Shown here piece by piece: positions 45,214 to 53,926 of a stretch of DNA of 64,000 nt (within the stretch, counting starts at the first letter, position 1; each line of letters starts with the position of its first letter). Source of the DNA: Deferribacteres bacterium. Lineage in GTDB: Bacteria; Zhuqueibacterota; Zhuqueibacteria; Zhuqueibacterales; Geothermadaptataceae. Below the pieces are notes generated by a model. That model was not told where the DNA came from. It searched no databases and saw nothing but the letters and a program-made list of their open reading frames with translations. Position numbers and translations under genes: made by a program. The DNA lies in NCBI GenBank assembly GCA_020633675.1, contig JACKDE010000006.1, positions 1 to 64,000 on the forward strand, in the 5' to 3' direction.

Positions 45214-46524
45214 ATGAAAAAAAACATGTTCAGCATGCTGATTGCCTTCGCCGTTTTGGCTATTGGCGGCACTTGTGTTGAGGCGCAAACAGAATACAAG
45301 CCAACGAAAGAAAATCTGAAAGCGCGTGAGTGGTTTCAGCAAGCCAGGTTCGGCATGTTCATTCATTGGGGCACCTACTCGGTGCTTGGCGATGCCGAGT
45401 GGGTGATGCAGAACCAGCAAATTGACAAAAAAAACTACCAAAAATTGCCGGCGTTCTTTAATCCGATTGATTTCGATGCGGCCGAATGGGTGGCGCTGGC
45501 GAAAGCTGCTGGTATGAAATACATCACCATTACCAGCAAACACCACGATGGTTTCGCGATGTTTGACTCTAAACTGACCGATTGGGATATCGTCGACCGC
45601 ACGCCCTACAAAAAAGACGTGCTCAAGCTGCTTGCCGATGAATGCCACAAACAGGGCATCAAGTTGTTTTTCTACCATTCGCATCTCGATTGGTCCCACC
45701 AGGATTATTATCCGCGCGGCAGGACAGGACAACATTCCGGCCGACCGGACAGCGGCGACTGGAATCGCTATCTCGATTTTCTTGACGGCCAATTGCGGGA
45801 ATTGCTGACCAACTACGGCGAGATCGGCGGCATCTGGTTTGATGGCTGGTGGGACAAGCCAAAGGCAGATTGGCGGTTGGACAAGACCTACAAAATGATC
45901 CACGATCTTCAGCCGCAGGCTCTCATCGGCAACAACCACCATCAGCCACCAAAAGCGGGTGAAGATTTTCAGATGTTCGAAAAAGACTTGCCCGGCCACA
46001 ACACCACTGGCTTCAGCGGCGATTCCGAAATCGGCAATTTGCCGCTCGAAACCTGCGAAACCATGAACGGCTCGTGGGGCTTCAATTTACGCGACAGCAA
46101 CTATAAATCATCCAAGGAGCTGATCCAGTATTTGGTCAAGGCGGCAGGCTACGACTCCAACTTCCTGCTCAACGTCGGACCGATGCCGAACGGCCGGATT
46201 CAGCAGGAGTTTGCCGATACATTGAAAGTCATCGGCAAGTGGCTCGATAAAAATGGTGAGACCATCTATGGCACTCGTGGTGGCCCAATCTCGCCGCGAG
46301 ACTGGGGTGTGACCACACACAAAGACAACCGGATTTTTGTGCACGTTTTAGATTGGCAAGATTCGACCATTCTGTTGCCAAATCTCGCCCAGAAAGTGAA
46401 ATCGGTCACCGCATTTACCACCGGCGCAATACTGGATTTTAGCCAGAATGCCTTTGGCGTCGCCATACGGATTCCTGATTCTCTAAATGGTGAGGTTGAC
46501 AGGATTCTGGAAATCAAAATTTGA
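45214..46524 (+). CDS. alpha-L-fucosidase (GH29)
   Basis: 436 residues. A signal peptide (FSMLIAFAVLAIGGTCVEAQ) precedes the GH29 signature REWFQQARFGMFIHWGTYSVL. SKHHDGFAMFDSKLTDWD binds the fucose. GGIWFDGWWDKP contains the nucleophile Asp. The C-terminal beta-sandwich is present. The start at 45214 is set by GGAG 9 nt upstream; an earlier in-frame ATG would spoil the signal peptide. Probably periplasmic, releasing L-fucose from glycans, and cotranscribed with the GH127 and epimerase genes. Confidence 0.92.
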   Translation: MKKNMFSMLIAFAVLAIGGTCVEAQTEYKPTKENLKAREWFQQARFGMFIHWGTYSVLGDAEWVMQNQQIDKKNYQKLPAFFNPIDFDAAEWVALAKAAGMKYITITSKHHDGFAMFDSKLTDWDIVDRTPYKKDVLKLLADECHKQGIKLFFYHSHLDWSHQDYYPRGRTGQHSGRPDSGDWNRYLDFLDGQLRELLTNYGEIGGIWFDGWWDKPKADWRLDKTYKMIHDLQPQALIGNNHHQPPKAGEDFQMFEKDLPGHNTTGFSGDSEIGNLPLETCETMNGSWGFNLRDSNYKSSKELIQYLVKAAGYDSNFLLNVGPMPNGRIQQEFADTLKVIGKWLDKNGETIYGTRGGPISPRDWGVTTHKDNRIFVHVLDWQDSTILLPNLAQKVKSVTAFTTGAILDFSQNAFGVAIRIPDSLNGEVDRILEIKI

Positions 46525-46570
46525 CACGCATTAAACTACCGATTCCAAAAATACCCATTGTTGAACTGAA

Positions 46571-47776
46571 ATGAACAAAGATTTTGCCGCACTCGCTGAA
46601 AAATATCGCCATGCCCTGCTTGACGATGTGTTGCCGTTTTGGGAGAAGCATTCCCTAGATCAGCAGCACGGGGGCTACTTCACCTGCTTTCGCCGAGATG
46701 GCAGCGTTTTCGATACTGATAAATTTATCTGGCTACAAGCCCGCCAGGTTTGGACTTTCTCGATGCTGTACAATCGCCTGGAGAAGCGTGATGCCTGGCT
46801 CCATATCGCTGAACACGGCGTCGGTTTTCTGCATAAAAACGGCCGGGATAAGGAGAACAACTGGTACTTTTCACTGGATCGCGAAGGCAGACCATTGATC
46901 CAGCCCTACAATATTTTCTCAGATTGCTTCGCCGCAATGGCATTCAGTCAATATGCTCTCGCCAGCAATAACGCTGAATCGCGCCAAATCGCTGTAGAAA
47001 CGTTCAAACGCATCTTGCAGCGGCGTAACAATCCGAAAGGGCAGTACAATAAAAATTATCCTGGAACACGCCCAATGGTCTCCTTGGCTCTGCCGATGAT
47101 TTTGGCGAATCTGTCGCTTGAGTTGGAATGGCTTTTGGACGAGTCGACTGTGACCACTGCAATCGATTCCTGTATTCATGATATTTTCAGTCTGTTTCTG
47201 GACCCGAAACGGCAACTGCTGCACGAGCATGTGGCTCCCAATGGTGACAAACTTGATTGCTTCGAGGGGCGGCTGATCAATCCGGGGCATGGCATTGAAG
47301 CGATGTGGTTTTTGCTGGACATTGCCGAGCGTCGACAGGATGCGAACTTAGTCGAGCGTGCAGTGCGCGTGCTGTTGCATGCACTCGATTTTGGCTGGGA
47401 CGACGAGCATAGTGGCATTTTTTATTTTCTCGATAGCCAAAATACGCCGCCGCAACAACTGGAGTGGGATCAGAAGCTCTGGTGGGTGCACCTGGAAACG
47501 CTGGTTGCGCTGGCGATGGCTTACCGACTGACACGTGACGAGCGGCTGTGGGATTGGTATAAAAAGGTAGATGCCTATACCTGGCTCCATTTTCCCGACC
47601 CTGAACATGGTGAATGGTATGGCTATCTGTCGCGACAAGGAAATGTTTTGCTTGATTTAAAAGGAGGGAAGTGGAAAGGTTGTTTTCATGTACCTCGTGC
47701 CTTGTACATGTGCATGCGGCAATTCGAGCGACTTGCTGACAACGAAAGAATATCACCAATAATAGAGGCATGGTGA
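46571..47776 (+). CDS. N-acylglucosamine 2-epimerase family protein
   Basis: 401 residues, an (alpha/alpha)6-barrel of the AGE superfamily. Recognisable are KFIWLQARQVWTFSMLYN, RLINPGHGIEAMWFLL, LWWVHLETLVALAMA and GKWKGCFHVPRALYMCM, which carry the conserved His/Glu pairs of the active site. Members interconvert N-acyl-D-glucosamine/mannosamine, cellobiose/mannobiose or free hexoses. The sequence is nearer the AGE type, but the substrate is not certain. No signal peptide, so cytosolic. It follows the GH29 gene by 46 bp. Confidence 0.88.
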   Translation: MNKDFAALAEKYRHALLDDVLPFWEKHSLDQQHGGYFTCFRRDGSVFDTDKFIWLQARQVWTFSMLYNRLEKRDAWLHIAEHGVGFLHKNGRDKENNWYFSLDREGRPLIQPYNIFSDCFAAMAFSQYALASNNAESRQIAVETFKRILQRRNNPKGQYNKNYPGTRPMVSLALPMILANLSLELEWLLDESTVTTAIDSCIHDIFSLFLDPKRQLLHEHVAPNGDKLDCFEGRLINPGHGIEAMWFLLDIAERRQDANLVERAVRVLLHALDFGWDDEHSGIFYFLDSQNTPPQQLEWDQKLWWVHLETLVALAMAYRLTRDERLWDWYKKVDAYTWLHFPDPEHGEWYGYLSRQGNVLLDLKGGKWKGCFHVPRALYMCMRQFERLADNERISPIIEAW

Positions 47777-47955
47777 ATTTAAATCGCCGTTCAAACTTCG
47801 GGGAGCAGCGGATGAAACAAAGAGTGCGATAGAATCTTGATCAAAGGAAACGTGCATAGAAAACAGCAATGGACTCAGGCAGGCAATCTGGAAAAAGGAC
47901 CTTAGATGATAGATAAGTGGAGACTTTGACAAAAGACAGGTTGGATTAGGATTTG

Positions 47956-48041
47956 TGCCGAGGGCCGGACTCGAACCGGCACGGTCGTAAACGACCGAGG
48001 GATTTTAAGTCCCTTGCGTCTGCCAATTTCGCCACCCCGGC
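47956..48041 (-). tRNA. tRNA-Leu (anticodon TAA)
   Basis: 86-nt cloverleaf with a long variable arm. The acceptor GCCGGGG pairs with CCTCGGC, the anticodon loop is CTTAAAA (TAA), the T loop GGTTCGAGTCC, and the discriminator A. CCA is not encoded. Third gene of a Gly-Cys-Leu cluster. Confidence 0.97.
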
Positions 48042-48049
48042 CTACGTAG

Positions 48050-48122
48050 AGGCGGCGATCGGAGTTGAACCGATGAATAAAGGTTTTGCAGACCTTCGCC
48101 TTAACCACTTGGCTACGCCGCC
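48050..48122 (-). tRNA. tRNA-Cys (anticodon GCA)
   Basis: 73-nt cloverleaf. Acceptor GGCGGCG/CGCCGCC, anticodon loop CTGCAAA, discriminator U as expected for tRNA-Cys. CCA is not encoded. Separated by 8 nt from tRNA-Leu. Confidence 0.97.
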
Positions 48123-48132
48123 CAAAAGAAAG

Positions 48133-48204
48133 AGCGGGAGACGAGATTTGAACTCGCGACCCCCACCTTGGCAAGGTGGTGTTCTACCACTGAACTACTC
48201 CCGC
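48133..48204 (-). tRNA. tRNA-Gly (anticodon GCC)
   Basis: 72-nt cloverleaf. Acceptor GCGGGAG/CTCCCGC, anticodon loop TTGCCAA, discriminator U as usual for tRNA-Gly. CCA is not encoded. First gene in transcription order. Confidence 0.97.
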
Positions 48205-48613
48205 TGAACAGACGCCAATATAAGAAAAACTGCAAGCGGAAGGCAAGTTTTTTTTTGGGGAAGTTTAATTTTCTTTCCGAGTATCGCTCACAAGAATGAT
48301 AGCTTGCAGTGAAAACAAAGACGTCTTAACTATTCTTGCCTTCAAAATACCGTGGTAATGCTAAAATGAATCACGATCGCGCATTCTTTTCAAAATCTCT
48401 TTTCGCTTTTCCCGCAAATGCCGCGATTGTTTTTTATTGTAACGAGTAAAGAAGAACAAAGCCAGCATCAAAAATGTGATGAGTATCACCTTGAGCATTT
48501 AACTGTAGCCAAATTTTGCACTTGCAATAAAAAATGTTAACTTGTATACTCTTTGACTATCGAGCCGAACAGGATGTTCTCCTGCAATTCTTAGCTTGAA
48601 TGGAGCGAGCACA
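48205..48613. other. intergenic region with tRNA promoter side and a possible small gene
   Basis: 409 bp upstream of the tRNA cluster on the minus strand. AT-rich, with no terminator seen. Holds the possible 45-residue membrane-protein gene at 48361-48498. Confidence 0.4.
48361..48498 (-). CDS. possible small single-pass membrane protein
   Basis: 45 codons from ATG 48498 to TAG. The product has one clear TM helix (VILITFLMLALFFFTRY, residues 4-20) followed by a very basic helix (KKQSRHLREKRKEILKRMRDRD). This composition is typical of genuine small membrane proteins and unusual for random ORFs. The ribosome site is weak. Convincing as a peptide, but unproven. Confidence 0.42.
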   Translation of the reverse strand: MLKVILITFLMLALFFFTRYNKKQSRHLREKRKEILKRMRDRDSF

Positions 48614-48835
48614 ATGAATGAAGTTTTGTACACAGATCTTATAATTGCATGTGAATCATGCGGGGAAGTGAAAAAATTTACAGTTGCCAACCAGGCTGAC
48701 GCAGATGTTCTTTTCAAAGAGTATCTGTGCCCAAATGGCTGCGGCCGACAGCTATATAGCTTCATTACACTCGGTACGCTGCAATTTCCTACCGATTTTC
48801 TCTCAGACGCAGAAAACCAAAACGTCTCTGCCTGA
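48614..48835 (+). CDS. small zinc-ribbon-like protein
   Basis: 73 residues. CESC near residue 15 and CPNGC near residue 40 form a C-x2-C/C-x3-C pair that could bind one zinc. The rest is acidic (DADVLFKEYL, DFLSDAENQN). ATG 48614 has GGAG 9 nt upstream; a TTG six codons earlier is less likely. No named family is recognised. Confidence 0.65.
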   Translation: MNEVLYTDLIIACESCGEVKKFTVANQADADVLFKEYLCPNGCGRQLYSFITLGTLQFPTDFLSDAENQNVSA

Positions 48836-48854
48836 TTAGAAAATCAGCATTCCA

Positions 48855-48882
48855 TAAAAAAAGCCTTGTGAACACAAGGCTT
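48855..48882 (-). terminator. terminator of tRNA-Ala
   Basis: Perfect 10-bp stem AAGCCTTGTG/CACAAGGCTT with a 2-nt loop as written, and a run of T on the minus strand. It lies just after the tRNA-Ala 3' end. Confidence 0.85.
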
Positions 48883-48885
48883 TCG

Positions 48886-48958
48886 TGGAGCTGATCGGGA
48901 TCGAACCGACGACCTCATGACTGCCAGTCATGCGCTCTCCCAGCTGAGCTACAGCCCC
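48886..48958 (-). tRNA. tRNA-Ala (anticodon GGC)
   Basis: 73-nt cloverleaf. Acceptor GGGGCTG/CAGCTCC, anticodon loop CTGGCAG, T arm GGTTCGATCC, discriminator A. CCA is not encoded. Monocistronic, followed by a hairpin terminator. Confidence 0.96.
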
Positions 48959-49305
48959 AAACGCCACATAATTTAGCATTCAATCCGCAAAAGTCAAGCC
49001 TTTTTGAAATTCCATTTTTAACGATTTTGTCACCAGCAGCATGTGTTCTCAGTTATACCTGATCACTCGATTGAAAGCTAAAGAGTGCTTTTCTCGTCTG
49101 TTTCTATCGTGATGTATGGATTCTTGAATGTCGTGTATTTTTTGCGTATTATTTACATTCTTTTTATCTGTTCCTCCCCCAAAAGTACGCAGTTTAAAAT
49201 GCGCGCCGACGTAGTTTCTATTAAAAATGCTAATTAAATCGTCTTGATTTTTCACGATAAAATACGGATATTGATGCAATTACATATGAAAGGGCAAATT
49301 GCTGG
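48959..49305. other. intergenic region, no gene seen
   Basis: About 350 bp, AT-rich, between tRNA-Ala (minus) and the cobalamin adenosyltransferase gene (plus). I see no cobalamin-riboswitch core and no supported ORF; a 76-codon minus-strand frame with a TTG start has no family features. Confidence 0.4.
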
Positions 49306-49854
49306 ATGGATAAGAAAATTAAGATTAAGAATGGCCTGATTTTAGTATACACCGGGAATGGCAAAGGTAAAACGACAGCCGCTCTCGGGACTGTTGTACG
49401 TGCTGCCGGCTATCATCTGCAAACCAAAATGATCCAGTTTATAAAGGGATCCTGGTATTATGGTGAAAAAGATGGCGCCTTGTTGCTATCCGATTACTTT
49501 TCAATCGAGCAAATGGGCAAGGGCTTCTACAAAATCATCGATGATGATTTGCCGGAAGAAGAACACAAAAAAGCCGCTGCCAAAGCTATCGAGCGTGCGA
49601 TCGAAATTCTTCAAAGCGAAAAATATGATATCGTCATTTTAGATGAAATCAATGTTGCCCTGGATACAGGTCTGGTTCAAATTGAAGATGTGGTGCGCGT
49701 TATGGATGCAAAACCGAAAACATGCCATTTGATCATGACCGGTCGCAATGCACACCCGGATGTGATTGAAAGAGCAGATCTTGTGACCGAGATGCGTGAG
49801 ATCAAGCATCCATTTCAAAAAGGACACTTTGCGCAAAAAGGCATCGACTTTTAA
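49306..49854 (+). CDS. cobO: cob(I)yrinic acid a,c-diamide adenosyltransferase
   Basis: 182 residues of the BtuR/CobO/CobP family. The inverted P-loop YTGNGKGKTTAALG (residues about 12-25) binds ATP; KMIQFIKGSWYYGE and DIVILDEINVALDTGLV are diagnostic, as is VIERADLVTEM near the end. It transfers the adenosyl group to cobalt(I) in vitamin B12 synthesis or salvage. First of four tightly spaced genes (with trxB, folE and an MBL-fold hydrolase). Confidence 0.94.
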   Translation: MDKKIKIKNGLILVYTGNGKGKTTAALGTVVRAAGYHLQTKMIQFIKGSWYYGEKDGALLLSDYFSIEQMGKGFYKIIDDDLPEEEHKKAAAKAIERAIEILQSEKYDIVILDEINVALDTGLVQIEDVVRVMDAKPKTCHLIMTGRNAHPDVIERADLVTEMREIKHPFQKGHFAQKGIDF

Positions 49855-49897
49855 AGGGCGCAGAGAGATGTGAAATGCTAATGCCTAAAGGAGCGTT

Positions 49898-50827
49898 ATG
49901 AACATGCGAAATGTCATTATTGTCGGATCTGGACCAGCAGGATACACAGCAGGCGTTTACACAGCCCGTGCCAATCTGCAGCCACTTTTGTTTGCCGGCC
50001 CTGAGCCAGGCGGCCAGTTGACGACCACCACGGATGTCGAGAATTTTCCGGGATTTTCCGACGGCATCATGGGCCCGGAACTTATGGAGCAAATGCGCAA
50101 ACAAGCCAAGCGATTCGGCGCCGAAATTGTCTTCGATACAGTTGAGAAAGTCGATTTTAGCGATGGCAAACTTCGGGTATGGGTGAATGGGGAAGAATTT
50201 CAAAGCAAAACTGTGATTGTCTCATCCGGCGCTTCAGCCAAATTGATTGGACTTGAATCGGAGAAGAAGCTCATGGGGCGGGGTGTGTCAACGTGCGCGA
50301 CTTGTGACGGATATTTTTTTCGCGGCCAGGAACTCATTATCGTTGGTGGCGGCGACTCAGCGCTGGAAGAAGCGAATTTTTTGACACGCTTTGCGACCAA
50401 AGTGACAGTCGTGCATCGCCGTGACAGCTTGCGTGCATCCAAGATCATGCAGGAGCGCGCGTTCAAAAATGATAAAATTGAATTTGCGTGGGATTCCGTT
50501 ATTAAAGAAATTCATGACGTTGAAGAAGGCCGCGTAACAGGCGCGACACTCGAAAATGTAAAAACTGGCGAATTGACCGAAAAATCAGTCGGTGGGGTTT
50601 TTGTGGCCATTGGGCACAAACCGAACACCGATATTTTTGTTAATCAGCTCGATATGGACGACGTCGGATACCTCATCACCAGGGAACGCACCATGACCAA
50701 TGTGCCAGGTGTGTTTGCTGCCGGCGATGTGACTGATCATTACTATCGTCAGGCCATCACGGCTGCAGGTATGGGTTGTCAGGCAGCCATTGATGCCGAG
50801 CGCTACCTGGAAAGTTTGGAAGGATAG
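49898..50827 (+). CDS. trxB: thioredoxin-disulfide reductase
   Basis: 309 residues, standard length. It has an FAD dinucleotide fold (VIIVGSGPAGYTAGVY), the redox CATCDG (C133 and C136), an NADPH fold (LIIVGGGDSALEEANFL) with HRRDSLRAS, and the C-terminal GVFAAGDVTDHYYRQ. Reduces thioredoxin with NADPH. AAGGAG precedes the ATG; folE begins 5 bp after the stop codon. Confidence 0.96.
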   Translation: MNMRNVIIVGSGPAGYTAGVYTARANLQPLLFAGPEPGGQLTTTTDVENFPGFSDGIMGPELMEQMRKQAKRFGAEIVFDTVEKVDFSDGKLRVWVNGEEFQSKTVIVSSGASAKLIGLESEKKLMGRGVSTCATCDGYFFRGQELIIVGGGDSALEEANFLTRFATKVTVVHRRDSLRASKIMQERAFKNDKIEFAWDSVIKEIHDVEEGRVTGATLENVKTGELTEKSVGGVFVAIGHKPNTDIFVNQLDMDDVGYLITRERTMTNVPGVFAAGDVTDHYYRQAITAAGMGCQAAIDAERYLESLEG

Positions 50828-50832
50828 AAATA

Positions 50833-51381
50833 GTGGAAAATCTTATCAATGAATTGTTGATCAAAATCGGTGAAGATCCAAAACGTGAAGGCCTGCTCAA
50901 AACGCCACACCGCGTTGCAAAGGCGTATGAGTTCTTGACTGCAGGCTACAACGCAGATATCGATGCAATCATTAACCAGGCTATTTTTACTGAAAAATAT
51001 CAGGAAATGGTCCTGGTGAACGACATCGATTTTTTCAGCCTGTGCGAACATCATTTGTTGCCTTTTTATGGCAAGTGCCATGTCGGCTATATCCCTAACG
51101 GCAAAATTATCGGCTTGAGCAAGATTCCACGCATCGTCGATGTTTTTGCCAGGCGGTTGCAGGTTCAGGAACGCATGACCAACGAAATTGCCGATACGCT
51201 GATGCGTTATCTGCAGCCTGCTGGGGTCGCGGTCGTTGTTGAAGCGCATCATCTTTGTATGATGATGCGAGGTGTTGAAAAACAGAATACGATTGTGAAA
51301 ACCAGCGCTTTGCATGGCGATTTTCGTGATGATCCGCGCACCCGTGAGGAGTTCATGAATTTGATCGCAAACCATCGATGA
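50833..51381 (+). CDS. folE: GTP cyclohydrolase I
   Basis: 182 residues. FSLCEHHLLPFYGKCHVGYIP and VVVEAHHLCMMMRGVE contain the zinc ligands (Cys and His, then Cys) and catalytic His residues. Converts GTP to dihydroneopterin triphosphate for folate or pterin synthesis. The start is GTG at 50833, with AAGGAT inside the end of trxB, so translation is likely coupled. Length matches bacterial FolE1. Confidence 0.96.
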   Translation: MENLINELLIKIGEDPKREGLLKTPHRVAKAYEFLTAGYNADIDAIINQAIFTEKYQEMVLVNDIDFFSLCEHHLLPFYGKCHVGYIPNGKIIGLSKIPRIVDVFARRLQVQERMTNEIADTLMRYLQPAGVAVVVEAHHLCMMMRGVEKQNTIVKTSALHGDFRDDPRTREEFMNLIANHR

Positions 51382-51408
51382 GATGAATGATGAAAAGGAG
51401 GTGGAAGT

Positions 51409-52092
51409 ATGAAAGCAACATTTTGGGGGCACAGTTGCGTTCTGGTTGAAGTGAAGGGCAAGCGCATTGTGATCGATCCGTTTTTAAGCGGAAATCCAGT
51501 CGCGAAAACAAAACCTGAAAATGTAAAATGTGACTATGTCATCATCTCGCATGGACATCGTGACCATTTAGGCGATGCCGTTCAAATCGCAAAAGCGAAT
51601 GATGCCACAGTGATTGCTAATTTCGAAGTGGCCAGCTACTGCGAGATGAAAGGCTGCAACGTTCATCCGATGCACATTGGGGGCGCACATAAATTTGATT
51701 TTGGCCGTGTCAAGTTGACGATTGCGCATCATGGCAGCGGCCTGATCGAGGACGGCAAAATCATTTATCTTGGTAATCCTGCAGGGATCATTATTCAGTC
51801 CGATGGCAAGGTGTTGTATCATGCCGGCGATACCGGGCTTTTTTATGATATGAAACTGATTGGCGAGATGAACAAAATCGATGTCGCCTTTTTGCCGATT
51901 GGTGATAATTTCACAATGGGAGTCGATGATGCGGTGAAAGCAGTTGAATTGCTTCAGCCACGCAAAGCCGTTCCGATACACTACAAGACATTTGATGTGA
52001 TTGATGTCGATCCGGTGCCATTCATTACACAGGTGGCTGCGCGCGGCATTGCTGCACAGATATTGGAAGTGGGGCAATCAGTGGAAATATAA
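51409..52092 (+). CDS. UPF0173 metal-dependent hydrolase (MBL fold)
   Basis: 227 residues, the usual length. The metallo-beta-lactamase HxHxDH motif is SHGHRDHLGDA, and further ligands lie in AHHGSGL, HAGDTG and PIHYKTF. This YtkL-type family has no established substrate. A near-perfect AAGGAGGTGG site lies before the ATG. Last gene of the cobO-trxB-folE run, followed by a terminator. Confidence 0.92.
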   Translation: MKATFWGHSCVLVEVKGKRIVIDPFLSGNPVAKTKPENVKCDYVIISHGHRDHLGDAVQIAKANDATVIANFEVASYCEMKGCNVHPMHIGGAHKFDFGRVKLTIAHHGSGLIEDGKIIYLGNPAGIIIQSDGKVLYHAGDTGLFYDMKLIGEMNKIDVAFLPIGDNFTMGVDDAVKAVELLQPRKAVPIHYKTFDVIDVDPVPFITQVAARGIAAQILEVGQSVEI

Positions 52093-52152
52093 AAAAAGGG
52101 ACTGACCGGACTATGGTGCCTGCGCAAAGATGTAAGTGCCAGCCCCTTTTTT
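52091..52152 (+). terminator. terminator after UPF0173 gene
   Basis: AAAAAAAGGGACTG pairs with CAGCCCCTTTTTT (one bulge) across a 35-nt loop, starting at the stop codon of the preceding gene. Confidence 0.65.
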
Positions 52153-52618
52153 CCTTTGGCCTTTAAGTTGTGCGTGCGTGAGGTTGTGCAATTAAAGGCC
52201 GATTTATGCTTAATCTTCAAAATAAAGAAGAAATGAGTTGGGCAAAGTATCCTTCGTCAATAAACTCTAAACGTCCTATTCCTGCGTTCGCTTTGACTCA
52301 TTTCTTCTGATTTTTGCATTACCTATTGCAACTTGAATGCCAAAAAAATGAATCACGCCTTTTTCCTACTAACCTCTTAAAAAACAATTTTTTAACCCAT
52401 CAAGGTCGCTGTTCATTTTTCCCAGTGGTTTTGATTTGACTGAAAACACGCCAGCTATTTTTGGCCAGTGGCGGTAAATCAGCCAGCCTGTGCACCAGCT
52501 TTTTGTGATCAAGCAGCATTAAAAATGCTCCGGTTTTTGCGTAAAAAGCTGCGATTATCAGTATGTGTTAATGAATATGCGTCTTCTTCCCAAATGCACT
52601 GCAACATGAGGTTACTCT
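52153..52618. other. intergenic region with orphan hairpin
   Basis: 466 bp, AT-rich, between a terminator and the TolB-like lipoprotein gene. The inverted repeat AGAAGAAATGAGT (52226-52238)/ACTCATTTCTTCT (52296-52308) has additional inner CAAAG/CTTTG pairing. No ORF is supported. Confidence 0.5.
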
Positions 52619-53926
52619 ATGAAGAACTTGTTTGCTGCTTTGATTTTGAGCAGTTTTTGGGCGGGTTGTGCTGCTCCACAAAAACCAGTGATTGAGATGA
52701 CGGAACAACAGGCTGCCAGGCAGTTGTCGGATTATCAGCAAAAAGCCGCACAAAGACCCGAAGATGTGAATGCGCTCTTTCATTTGGCGCAGGCACATGA
52801 AGCTATGGGGGCCGATGAGCAGGCAGTACGGGAACTTGAAAAAATAATCGCGCTGGATCGCAACTTTGCCAAAGCCTACCTTTTAAAAGCCAAAATTCAT
52901 CAAAAACAAAACGACTCCGCCGTTGTGCTTGCAACCTATCTCAAGGTGCTCGCGCTTCCGCATGGCCATAACTATGTGGAGCAGGTTGCGACGGAAGTCG
53001 GCATGCCATATGCAATCAGACCATTGACTGTAGGGCCGGGCAACAATGTGATGGCACGTTTTTCTCCTGATAGTCAGCAGATCGCCTGGCAAAGCGATCG
53101 TAATGGCGACTGGGACATTTATTTGGCAAAAGCAGATGGCAGTGCTGTACAGGCTATTGTGTTTGATAAGGGCAATGATGAAGGTCCGGCTTTCTCACCT
53201 GACGGCCAGTTCCTGGCATTTGTCAGCAATCGGCATGAGCTGGAGCCGAGATCGCTCGGTTATGAAAAGCGTGAGATTTTTTTATACGATCTGACATTCC
53301 ACAAACAAAGGCGACTCACAAAAAATGATATTGATGATTGGGCGCCTGTTTTTTACCCGGACAGCAGCCAACTGATTTATGTCTCAGAACAAGATGCTCG
53401 CGACGATGATAGTTTTGTCGTTCGAAAAAGCCGGTTGCTGACAACGAAGGTAGCAACAATTGAACCGCATTACTTTCGCAAAACGAAAGCGGAACAAACG
53501 TCTCCTGCAGCATTGCATGATGGCAGGCTTGCATGGATTGAAATCGATGATGGTATTTATCGTATTCTTACAGGAACGGCAGATGTACAGCCGGATACAT
53601 TGATGAGCGATGCGCATCCGAAGGGTGGCCTTTCGAGTTCGCAAAGAGGAGAGTCTCTGACTTTTTTTATGAAAAAGGACGATAATGTTGATATTTATCT
53701 GCTGAATCTTTATAATAAGCAATTGCTGCGCCTTACGGCCTCCCAAAGCAAAGATATCTATCCATCTCTCTCTCCAGATGGCAAGCAGATCGTTTTCAGT
53801 TCTGACCGCTTTGGCAAGTTAGGCTTGTACACGATTGACCTCAGCACGCCAACCAGCCTGGAAGAGTTGCGCAGCAGAATAGTCGAAATACTCACAAACG
53901 CAGAAAGTTCACAAAAAACAGAATGA
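52619..53926 (+). CDS. lipoprotein with TPR and TolB-like beta-propeller repeats
   Basis: 435 residues. The lipobox SSFWAGC gives a lipidated N-terminus. Residues about 30-115 hold two or three TPR-type helices (ALFHLAQAHEAMGADEQAVRELEKIIALD). Residues about 135-410 form PD40/WD40-like blades (ARFSPDSQQIAWQSDRNGDWDIYLAKADG, PAFSPDGQFLAFVSNR, PSLSPDGKQIVFSSDRFGKLGLYTID). These proteins usually act in envelope complexes. Its stop codon overlaps the carA start (ATGA). Confidence 0.85.
   Translation: MKNLFAALILSSFWAGCAAPQKPVIEMTEQQAARQLSDYQQKAAQRPEDVNALFHLAQAHEAMGADEQAVRELEKIIALDRNFAKAYLLKAKIHQKQNDSAVVLATYLKVLALPHGHNYVEQVATEVGMPYAIRPLTVGPGNNVMARFSPDSQQIAWQSDRNGDWDIYLAKADGSAVQAIVFDKGNDEGPAFSPDGQFLAFVSNRHELEPRSLGYEKREIFLYDLTFHKQRRLTKNDIDDWAPVFYPDSSQLIYVSEQDARDDDSFVVRKSRLLTTKVATIEPHYFRKTKAEQTSPAALHDGRLAWIEIDDGIYRILTGTADVQPDTLMSDAHPKGGLSSSQRGESLTFFMKKDDNVDIYLLNLYNKQLLRLTASQSKDIYPSLSPDGKQIVFSSDRFGKLGLYTIDLSTPTSLEELRSRIVEILTNAESSQKTE

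Noticed and set aside
48959..49305. Cobalamin riboswitch upstream of cobO
   Set aside because: No B12-box-like core or matching structure was found in the spacer.
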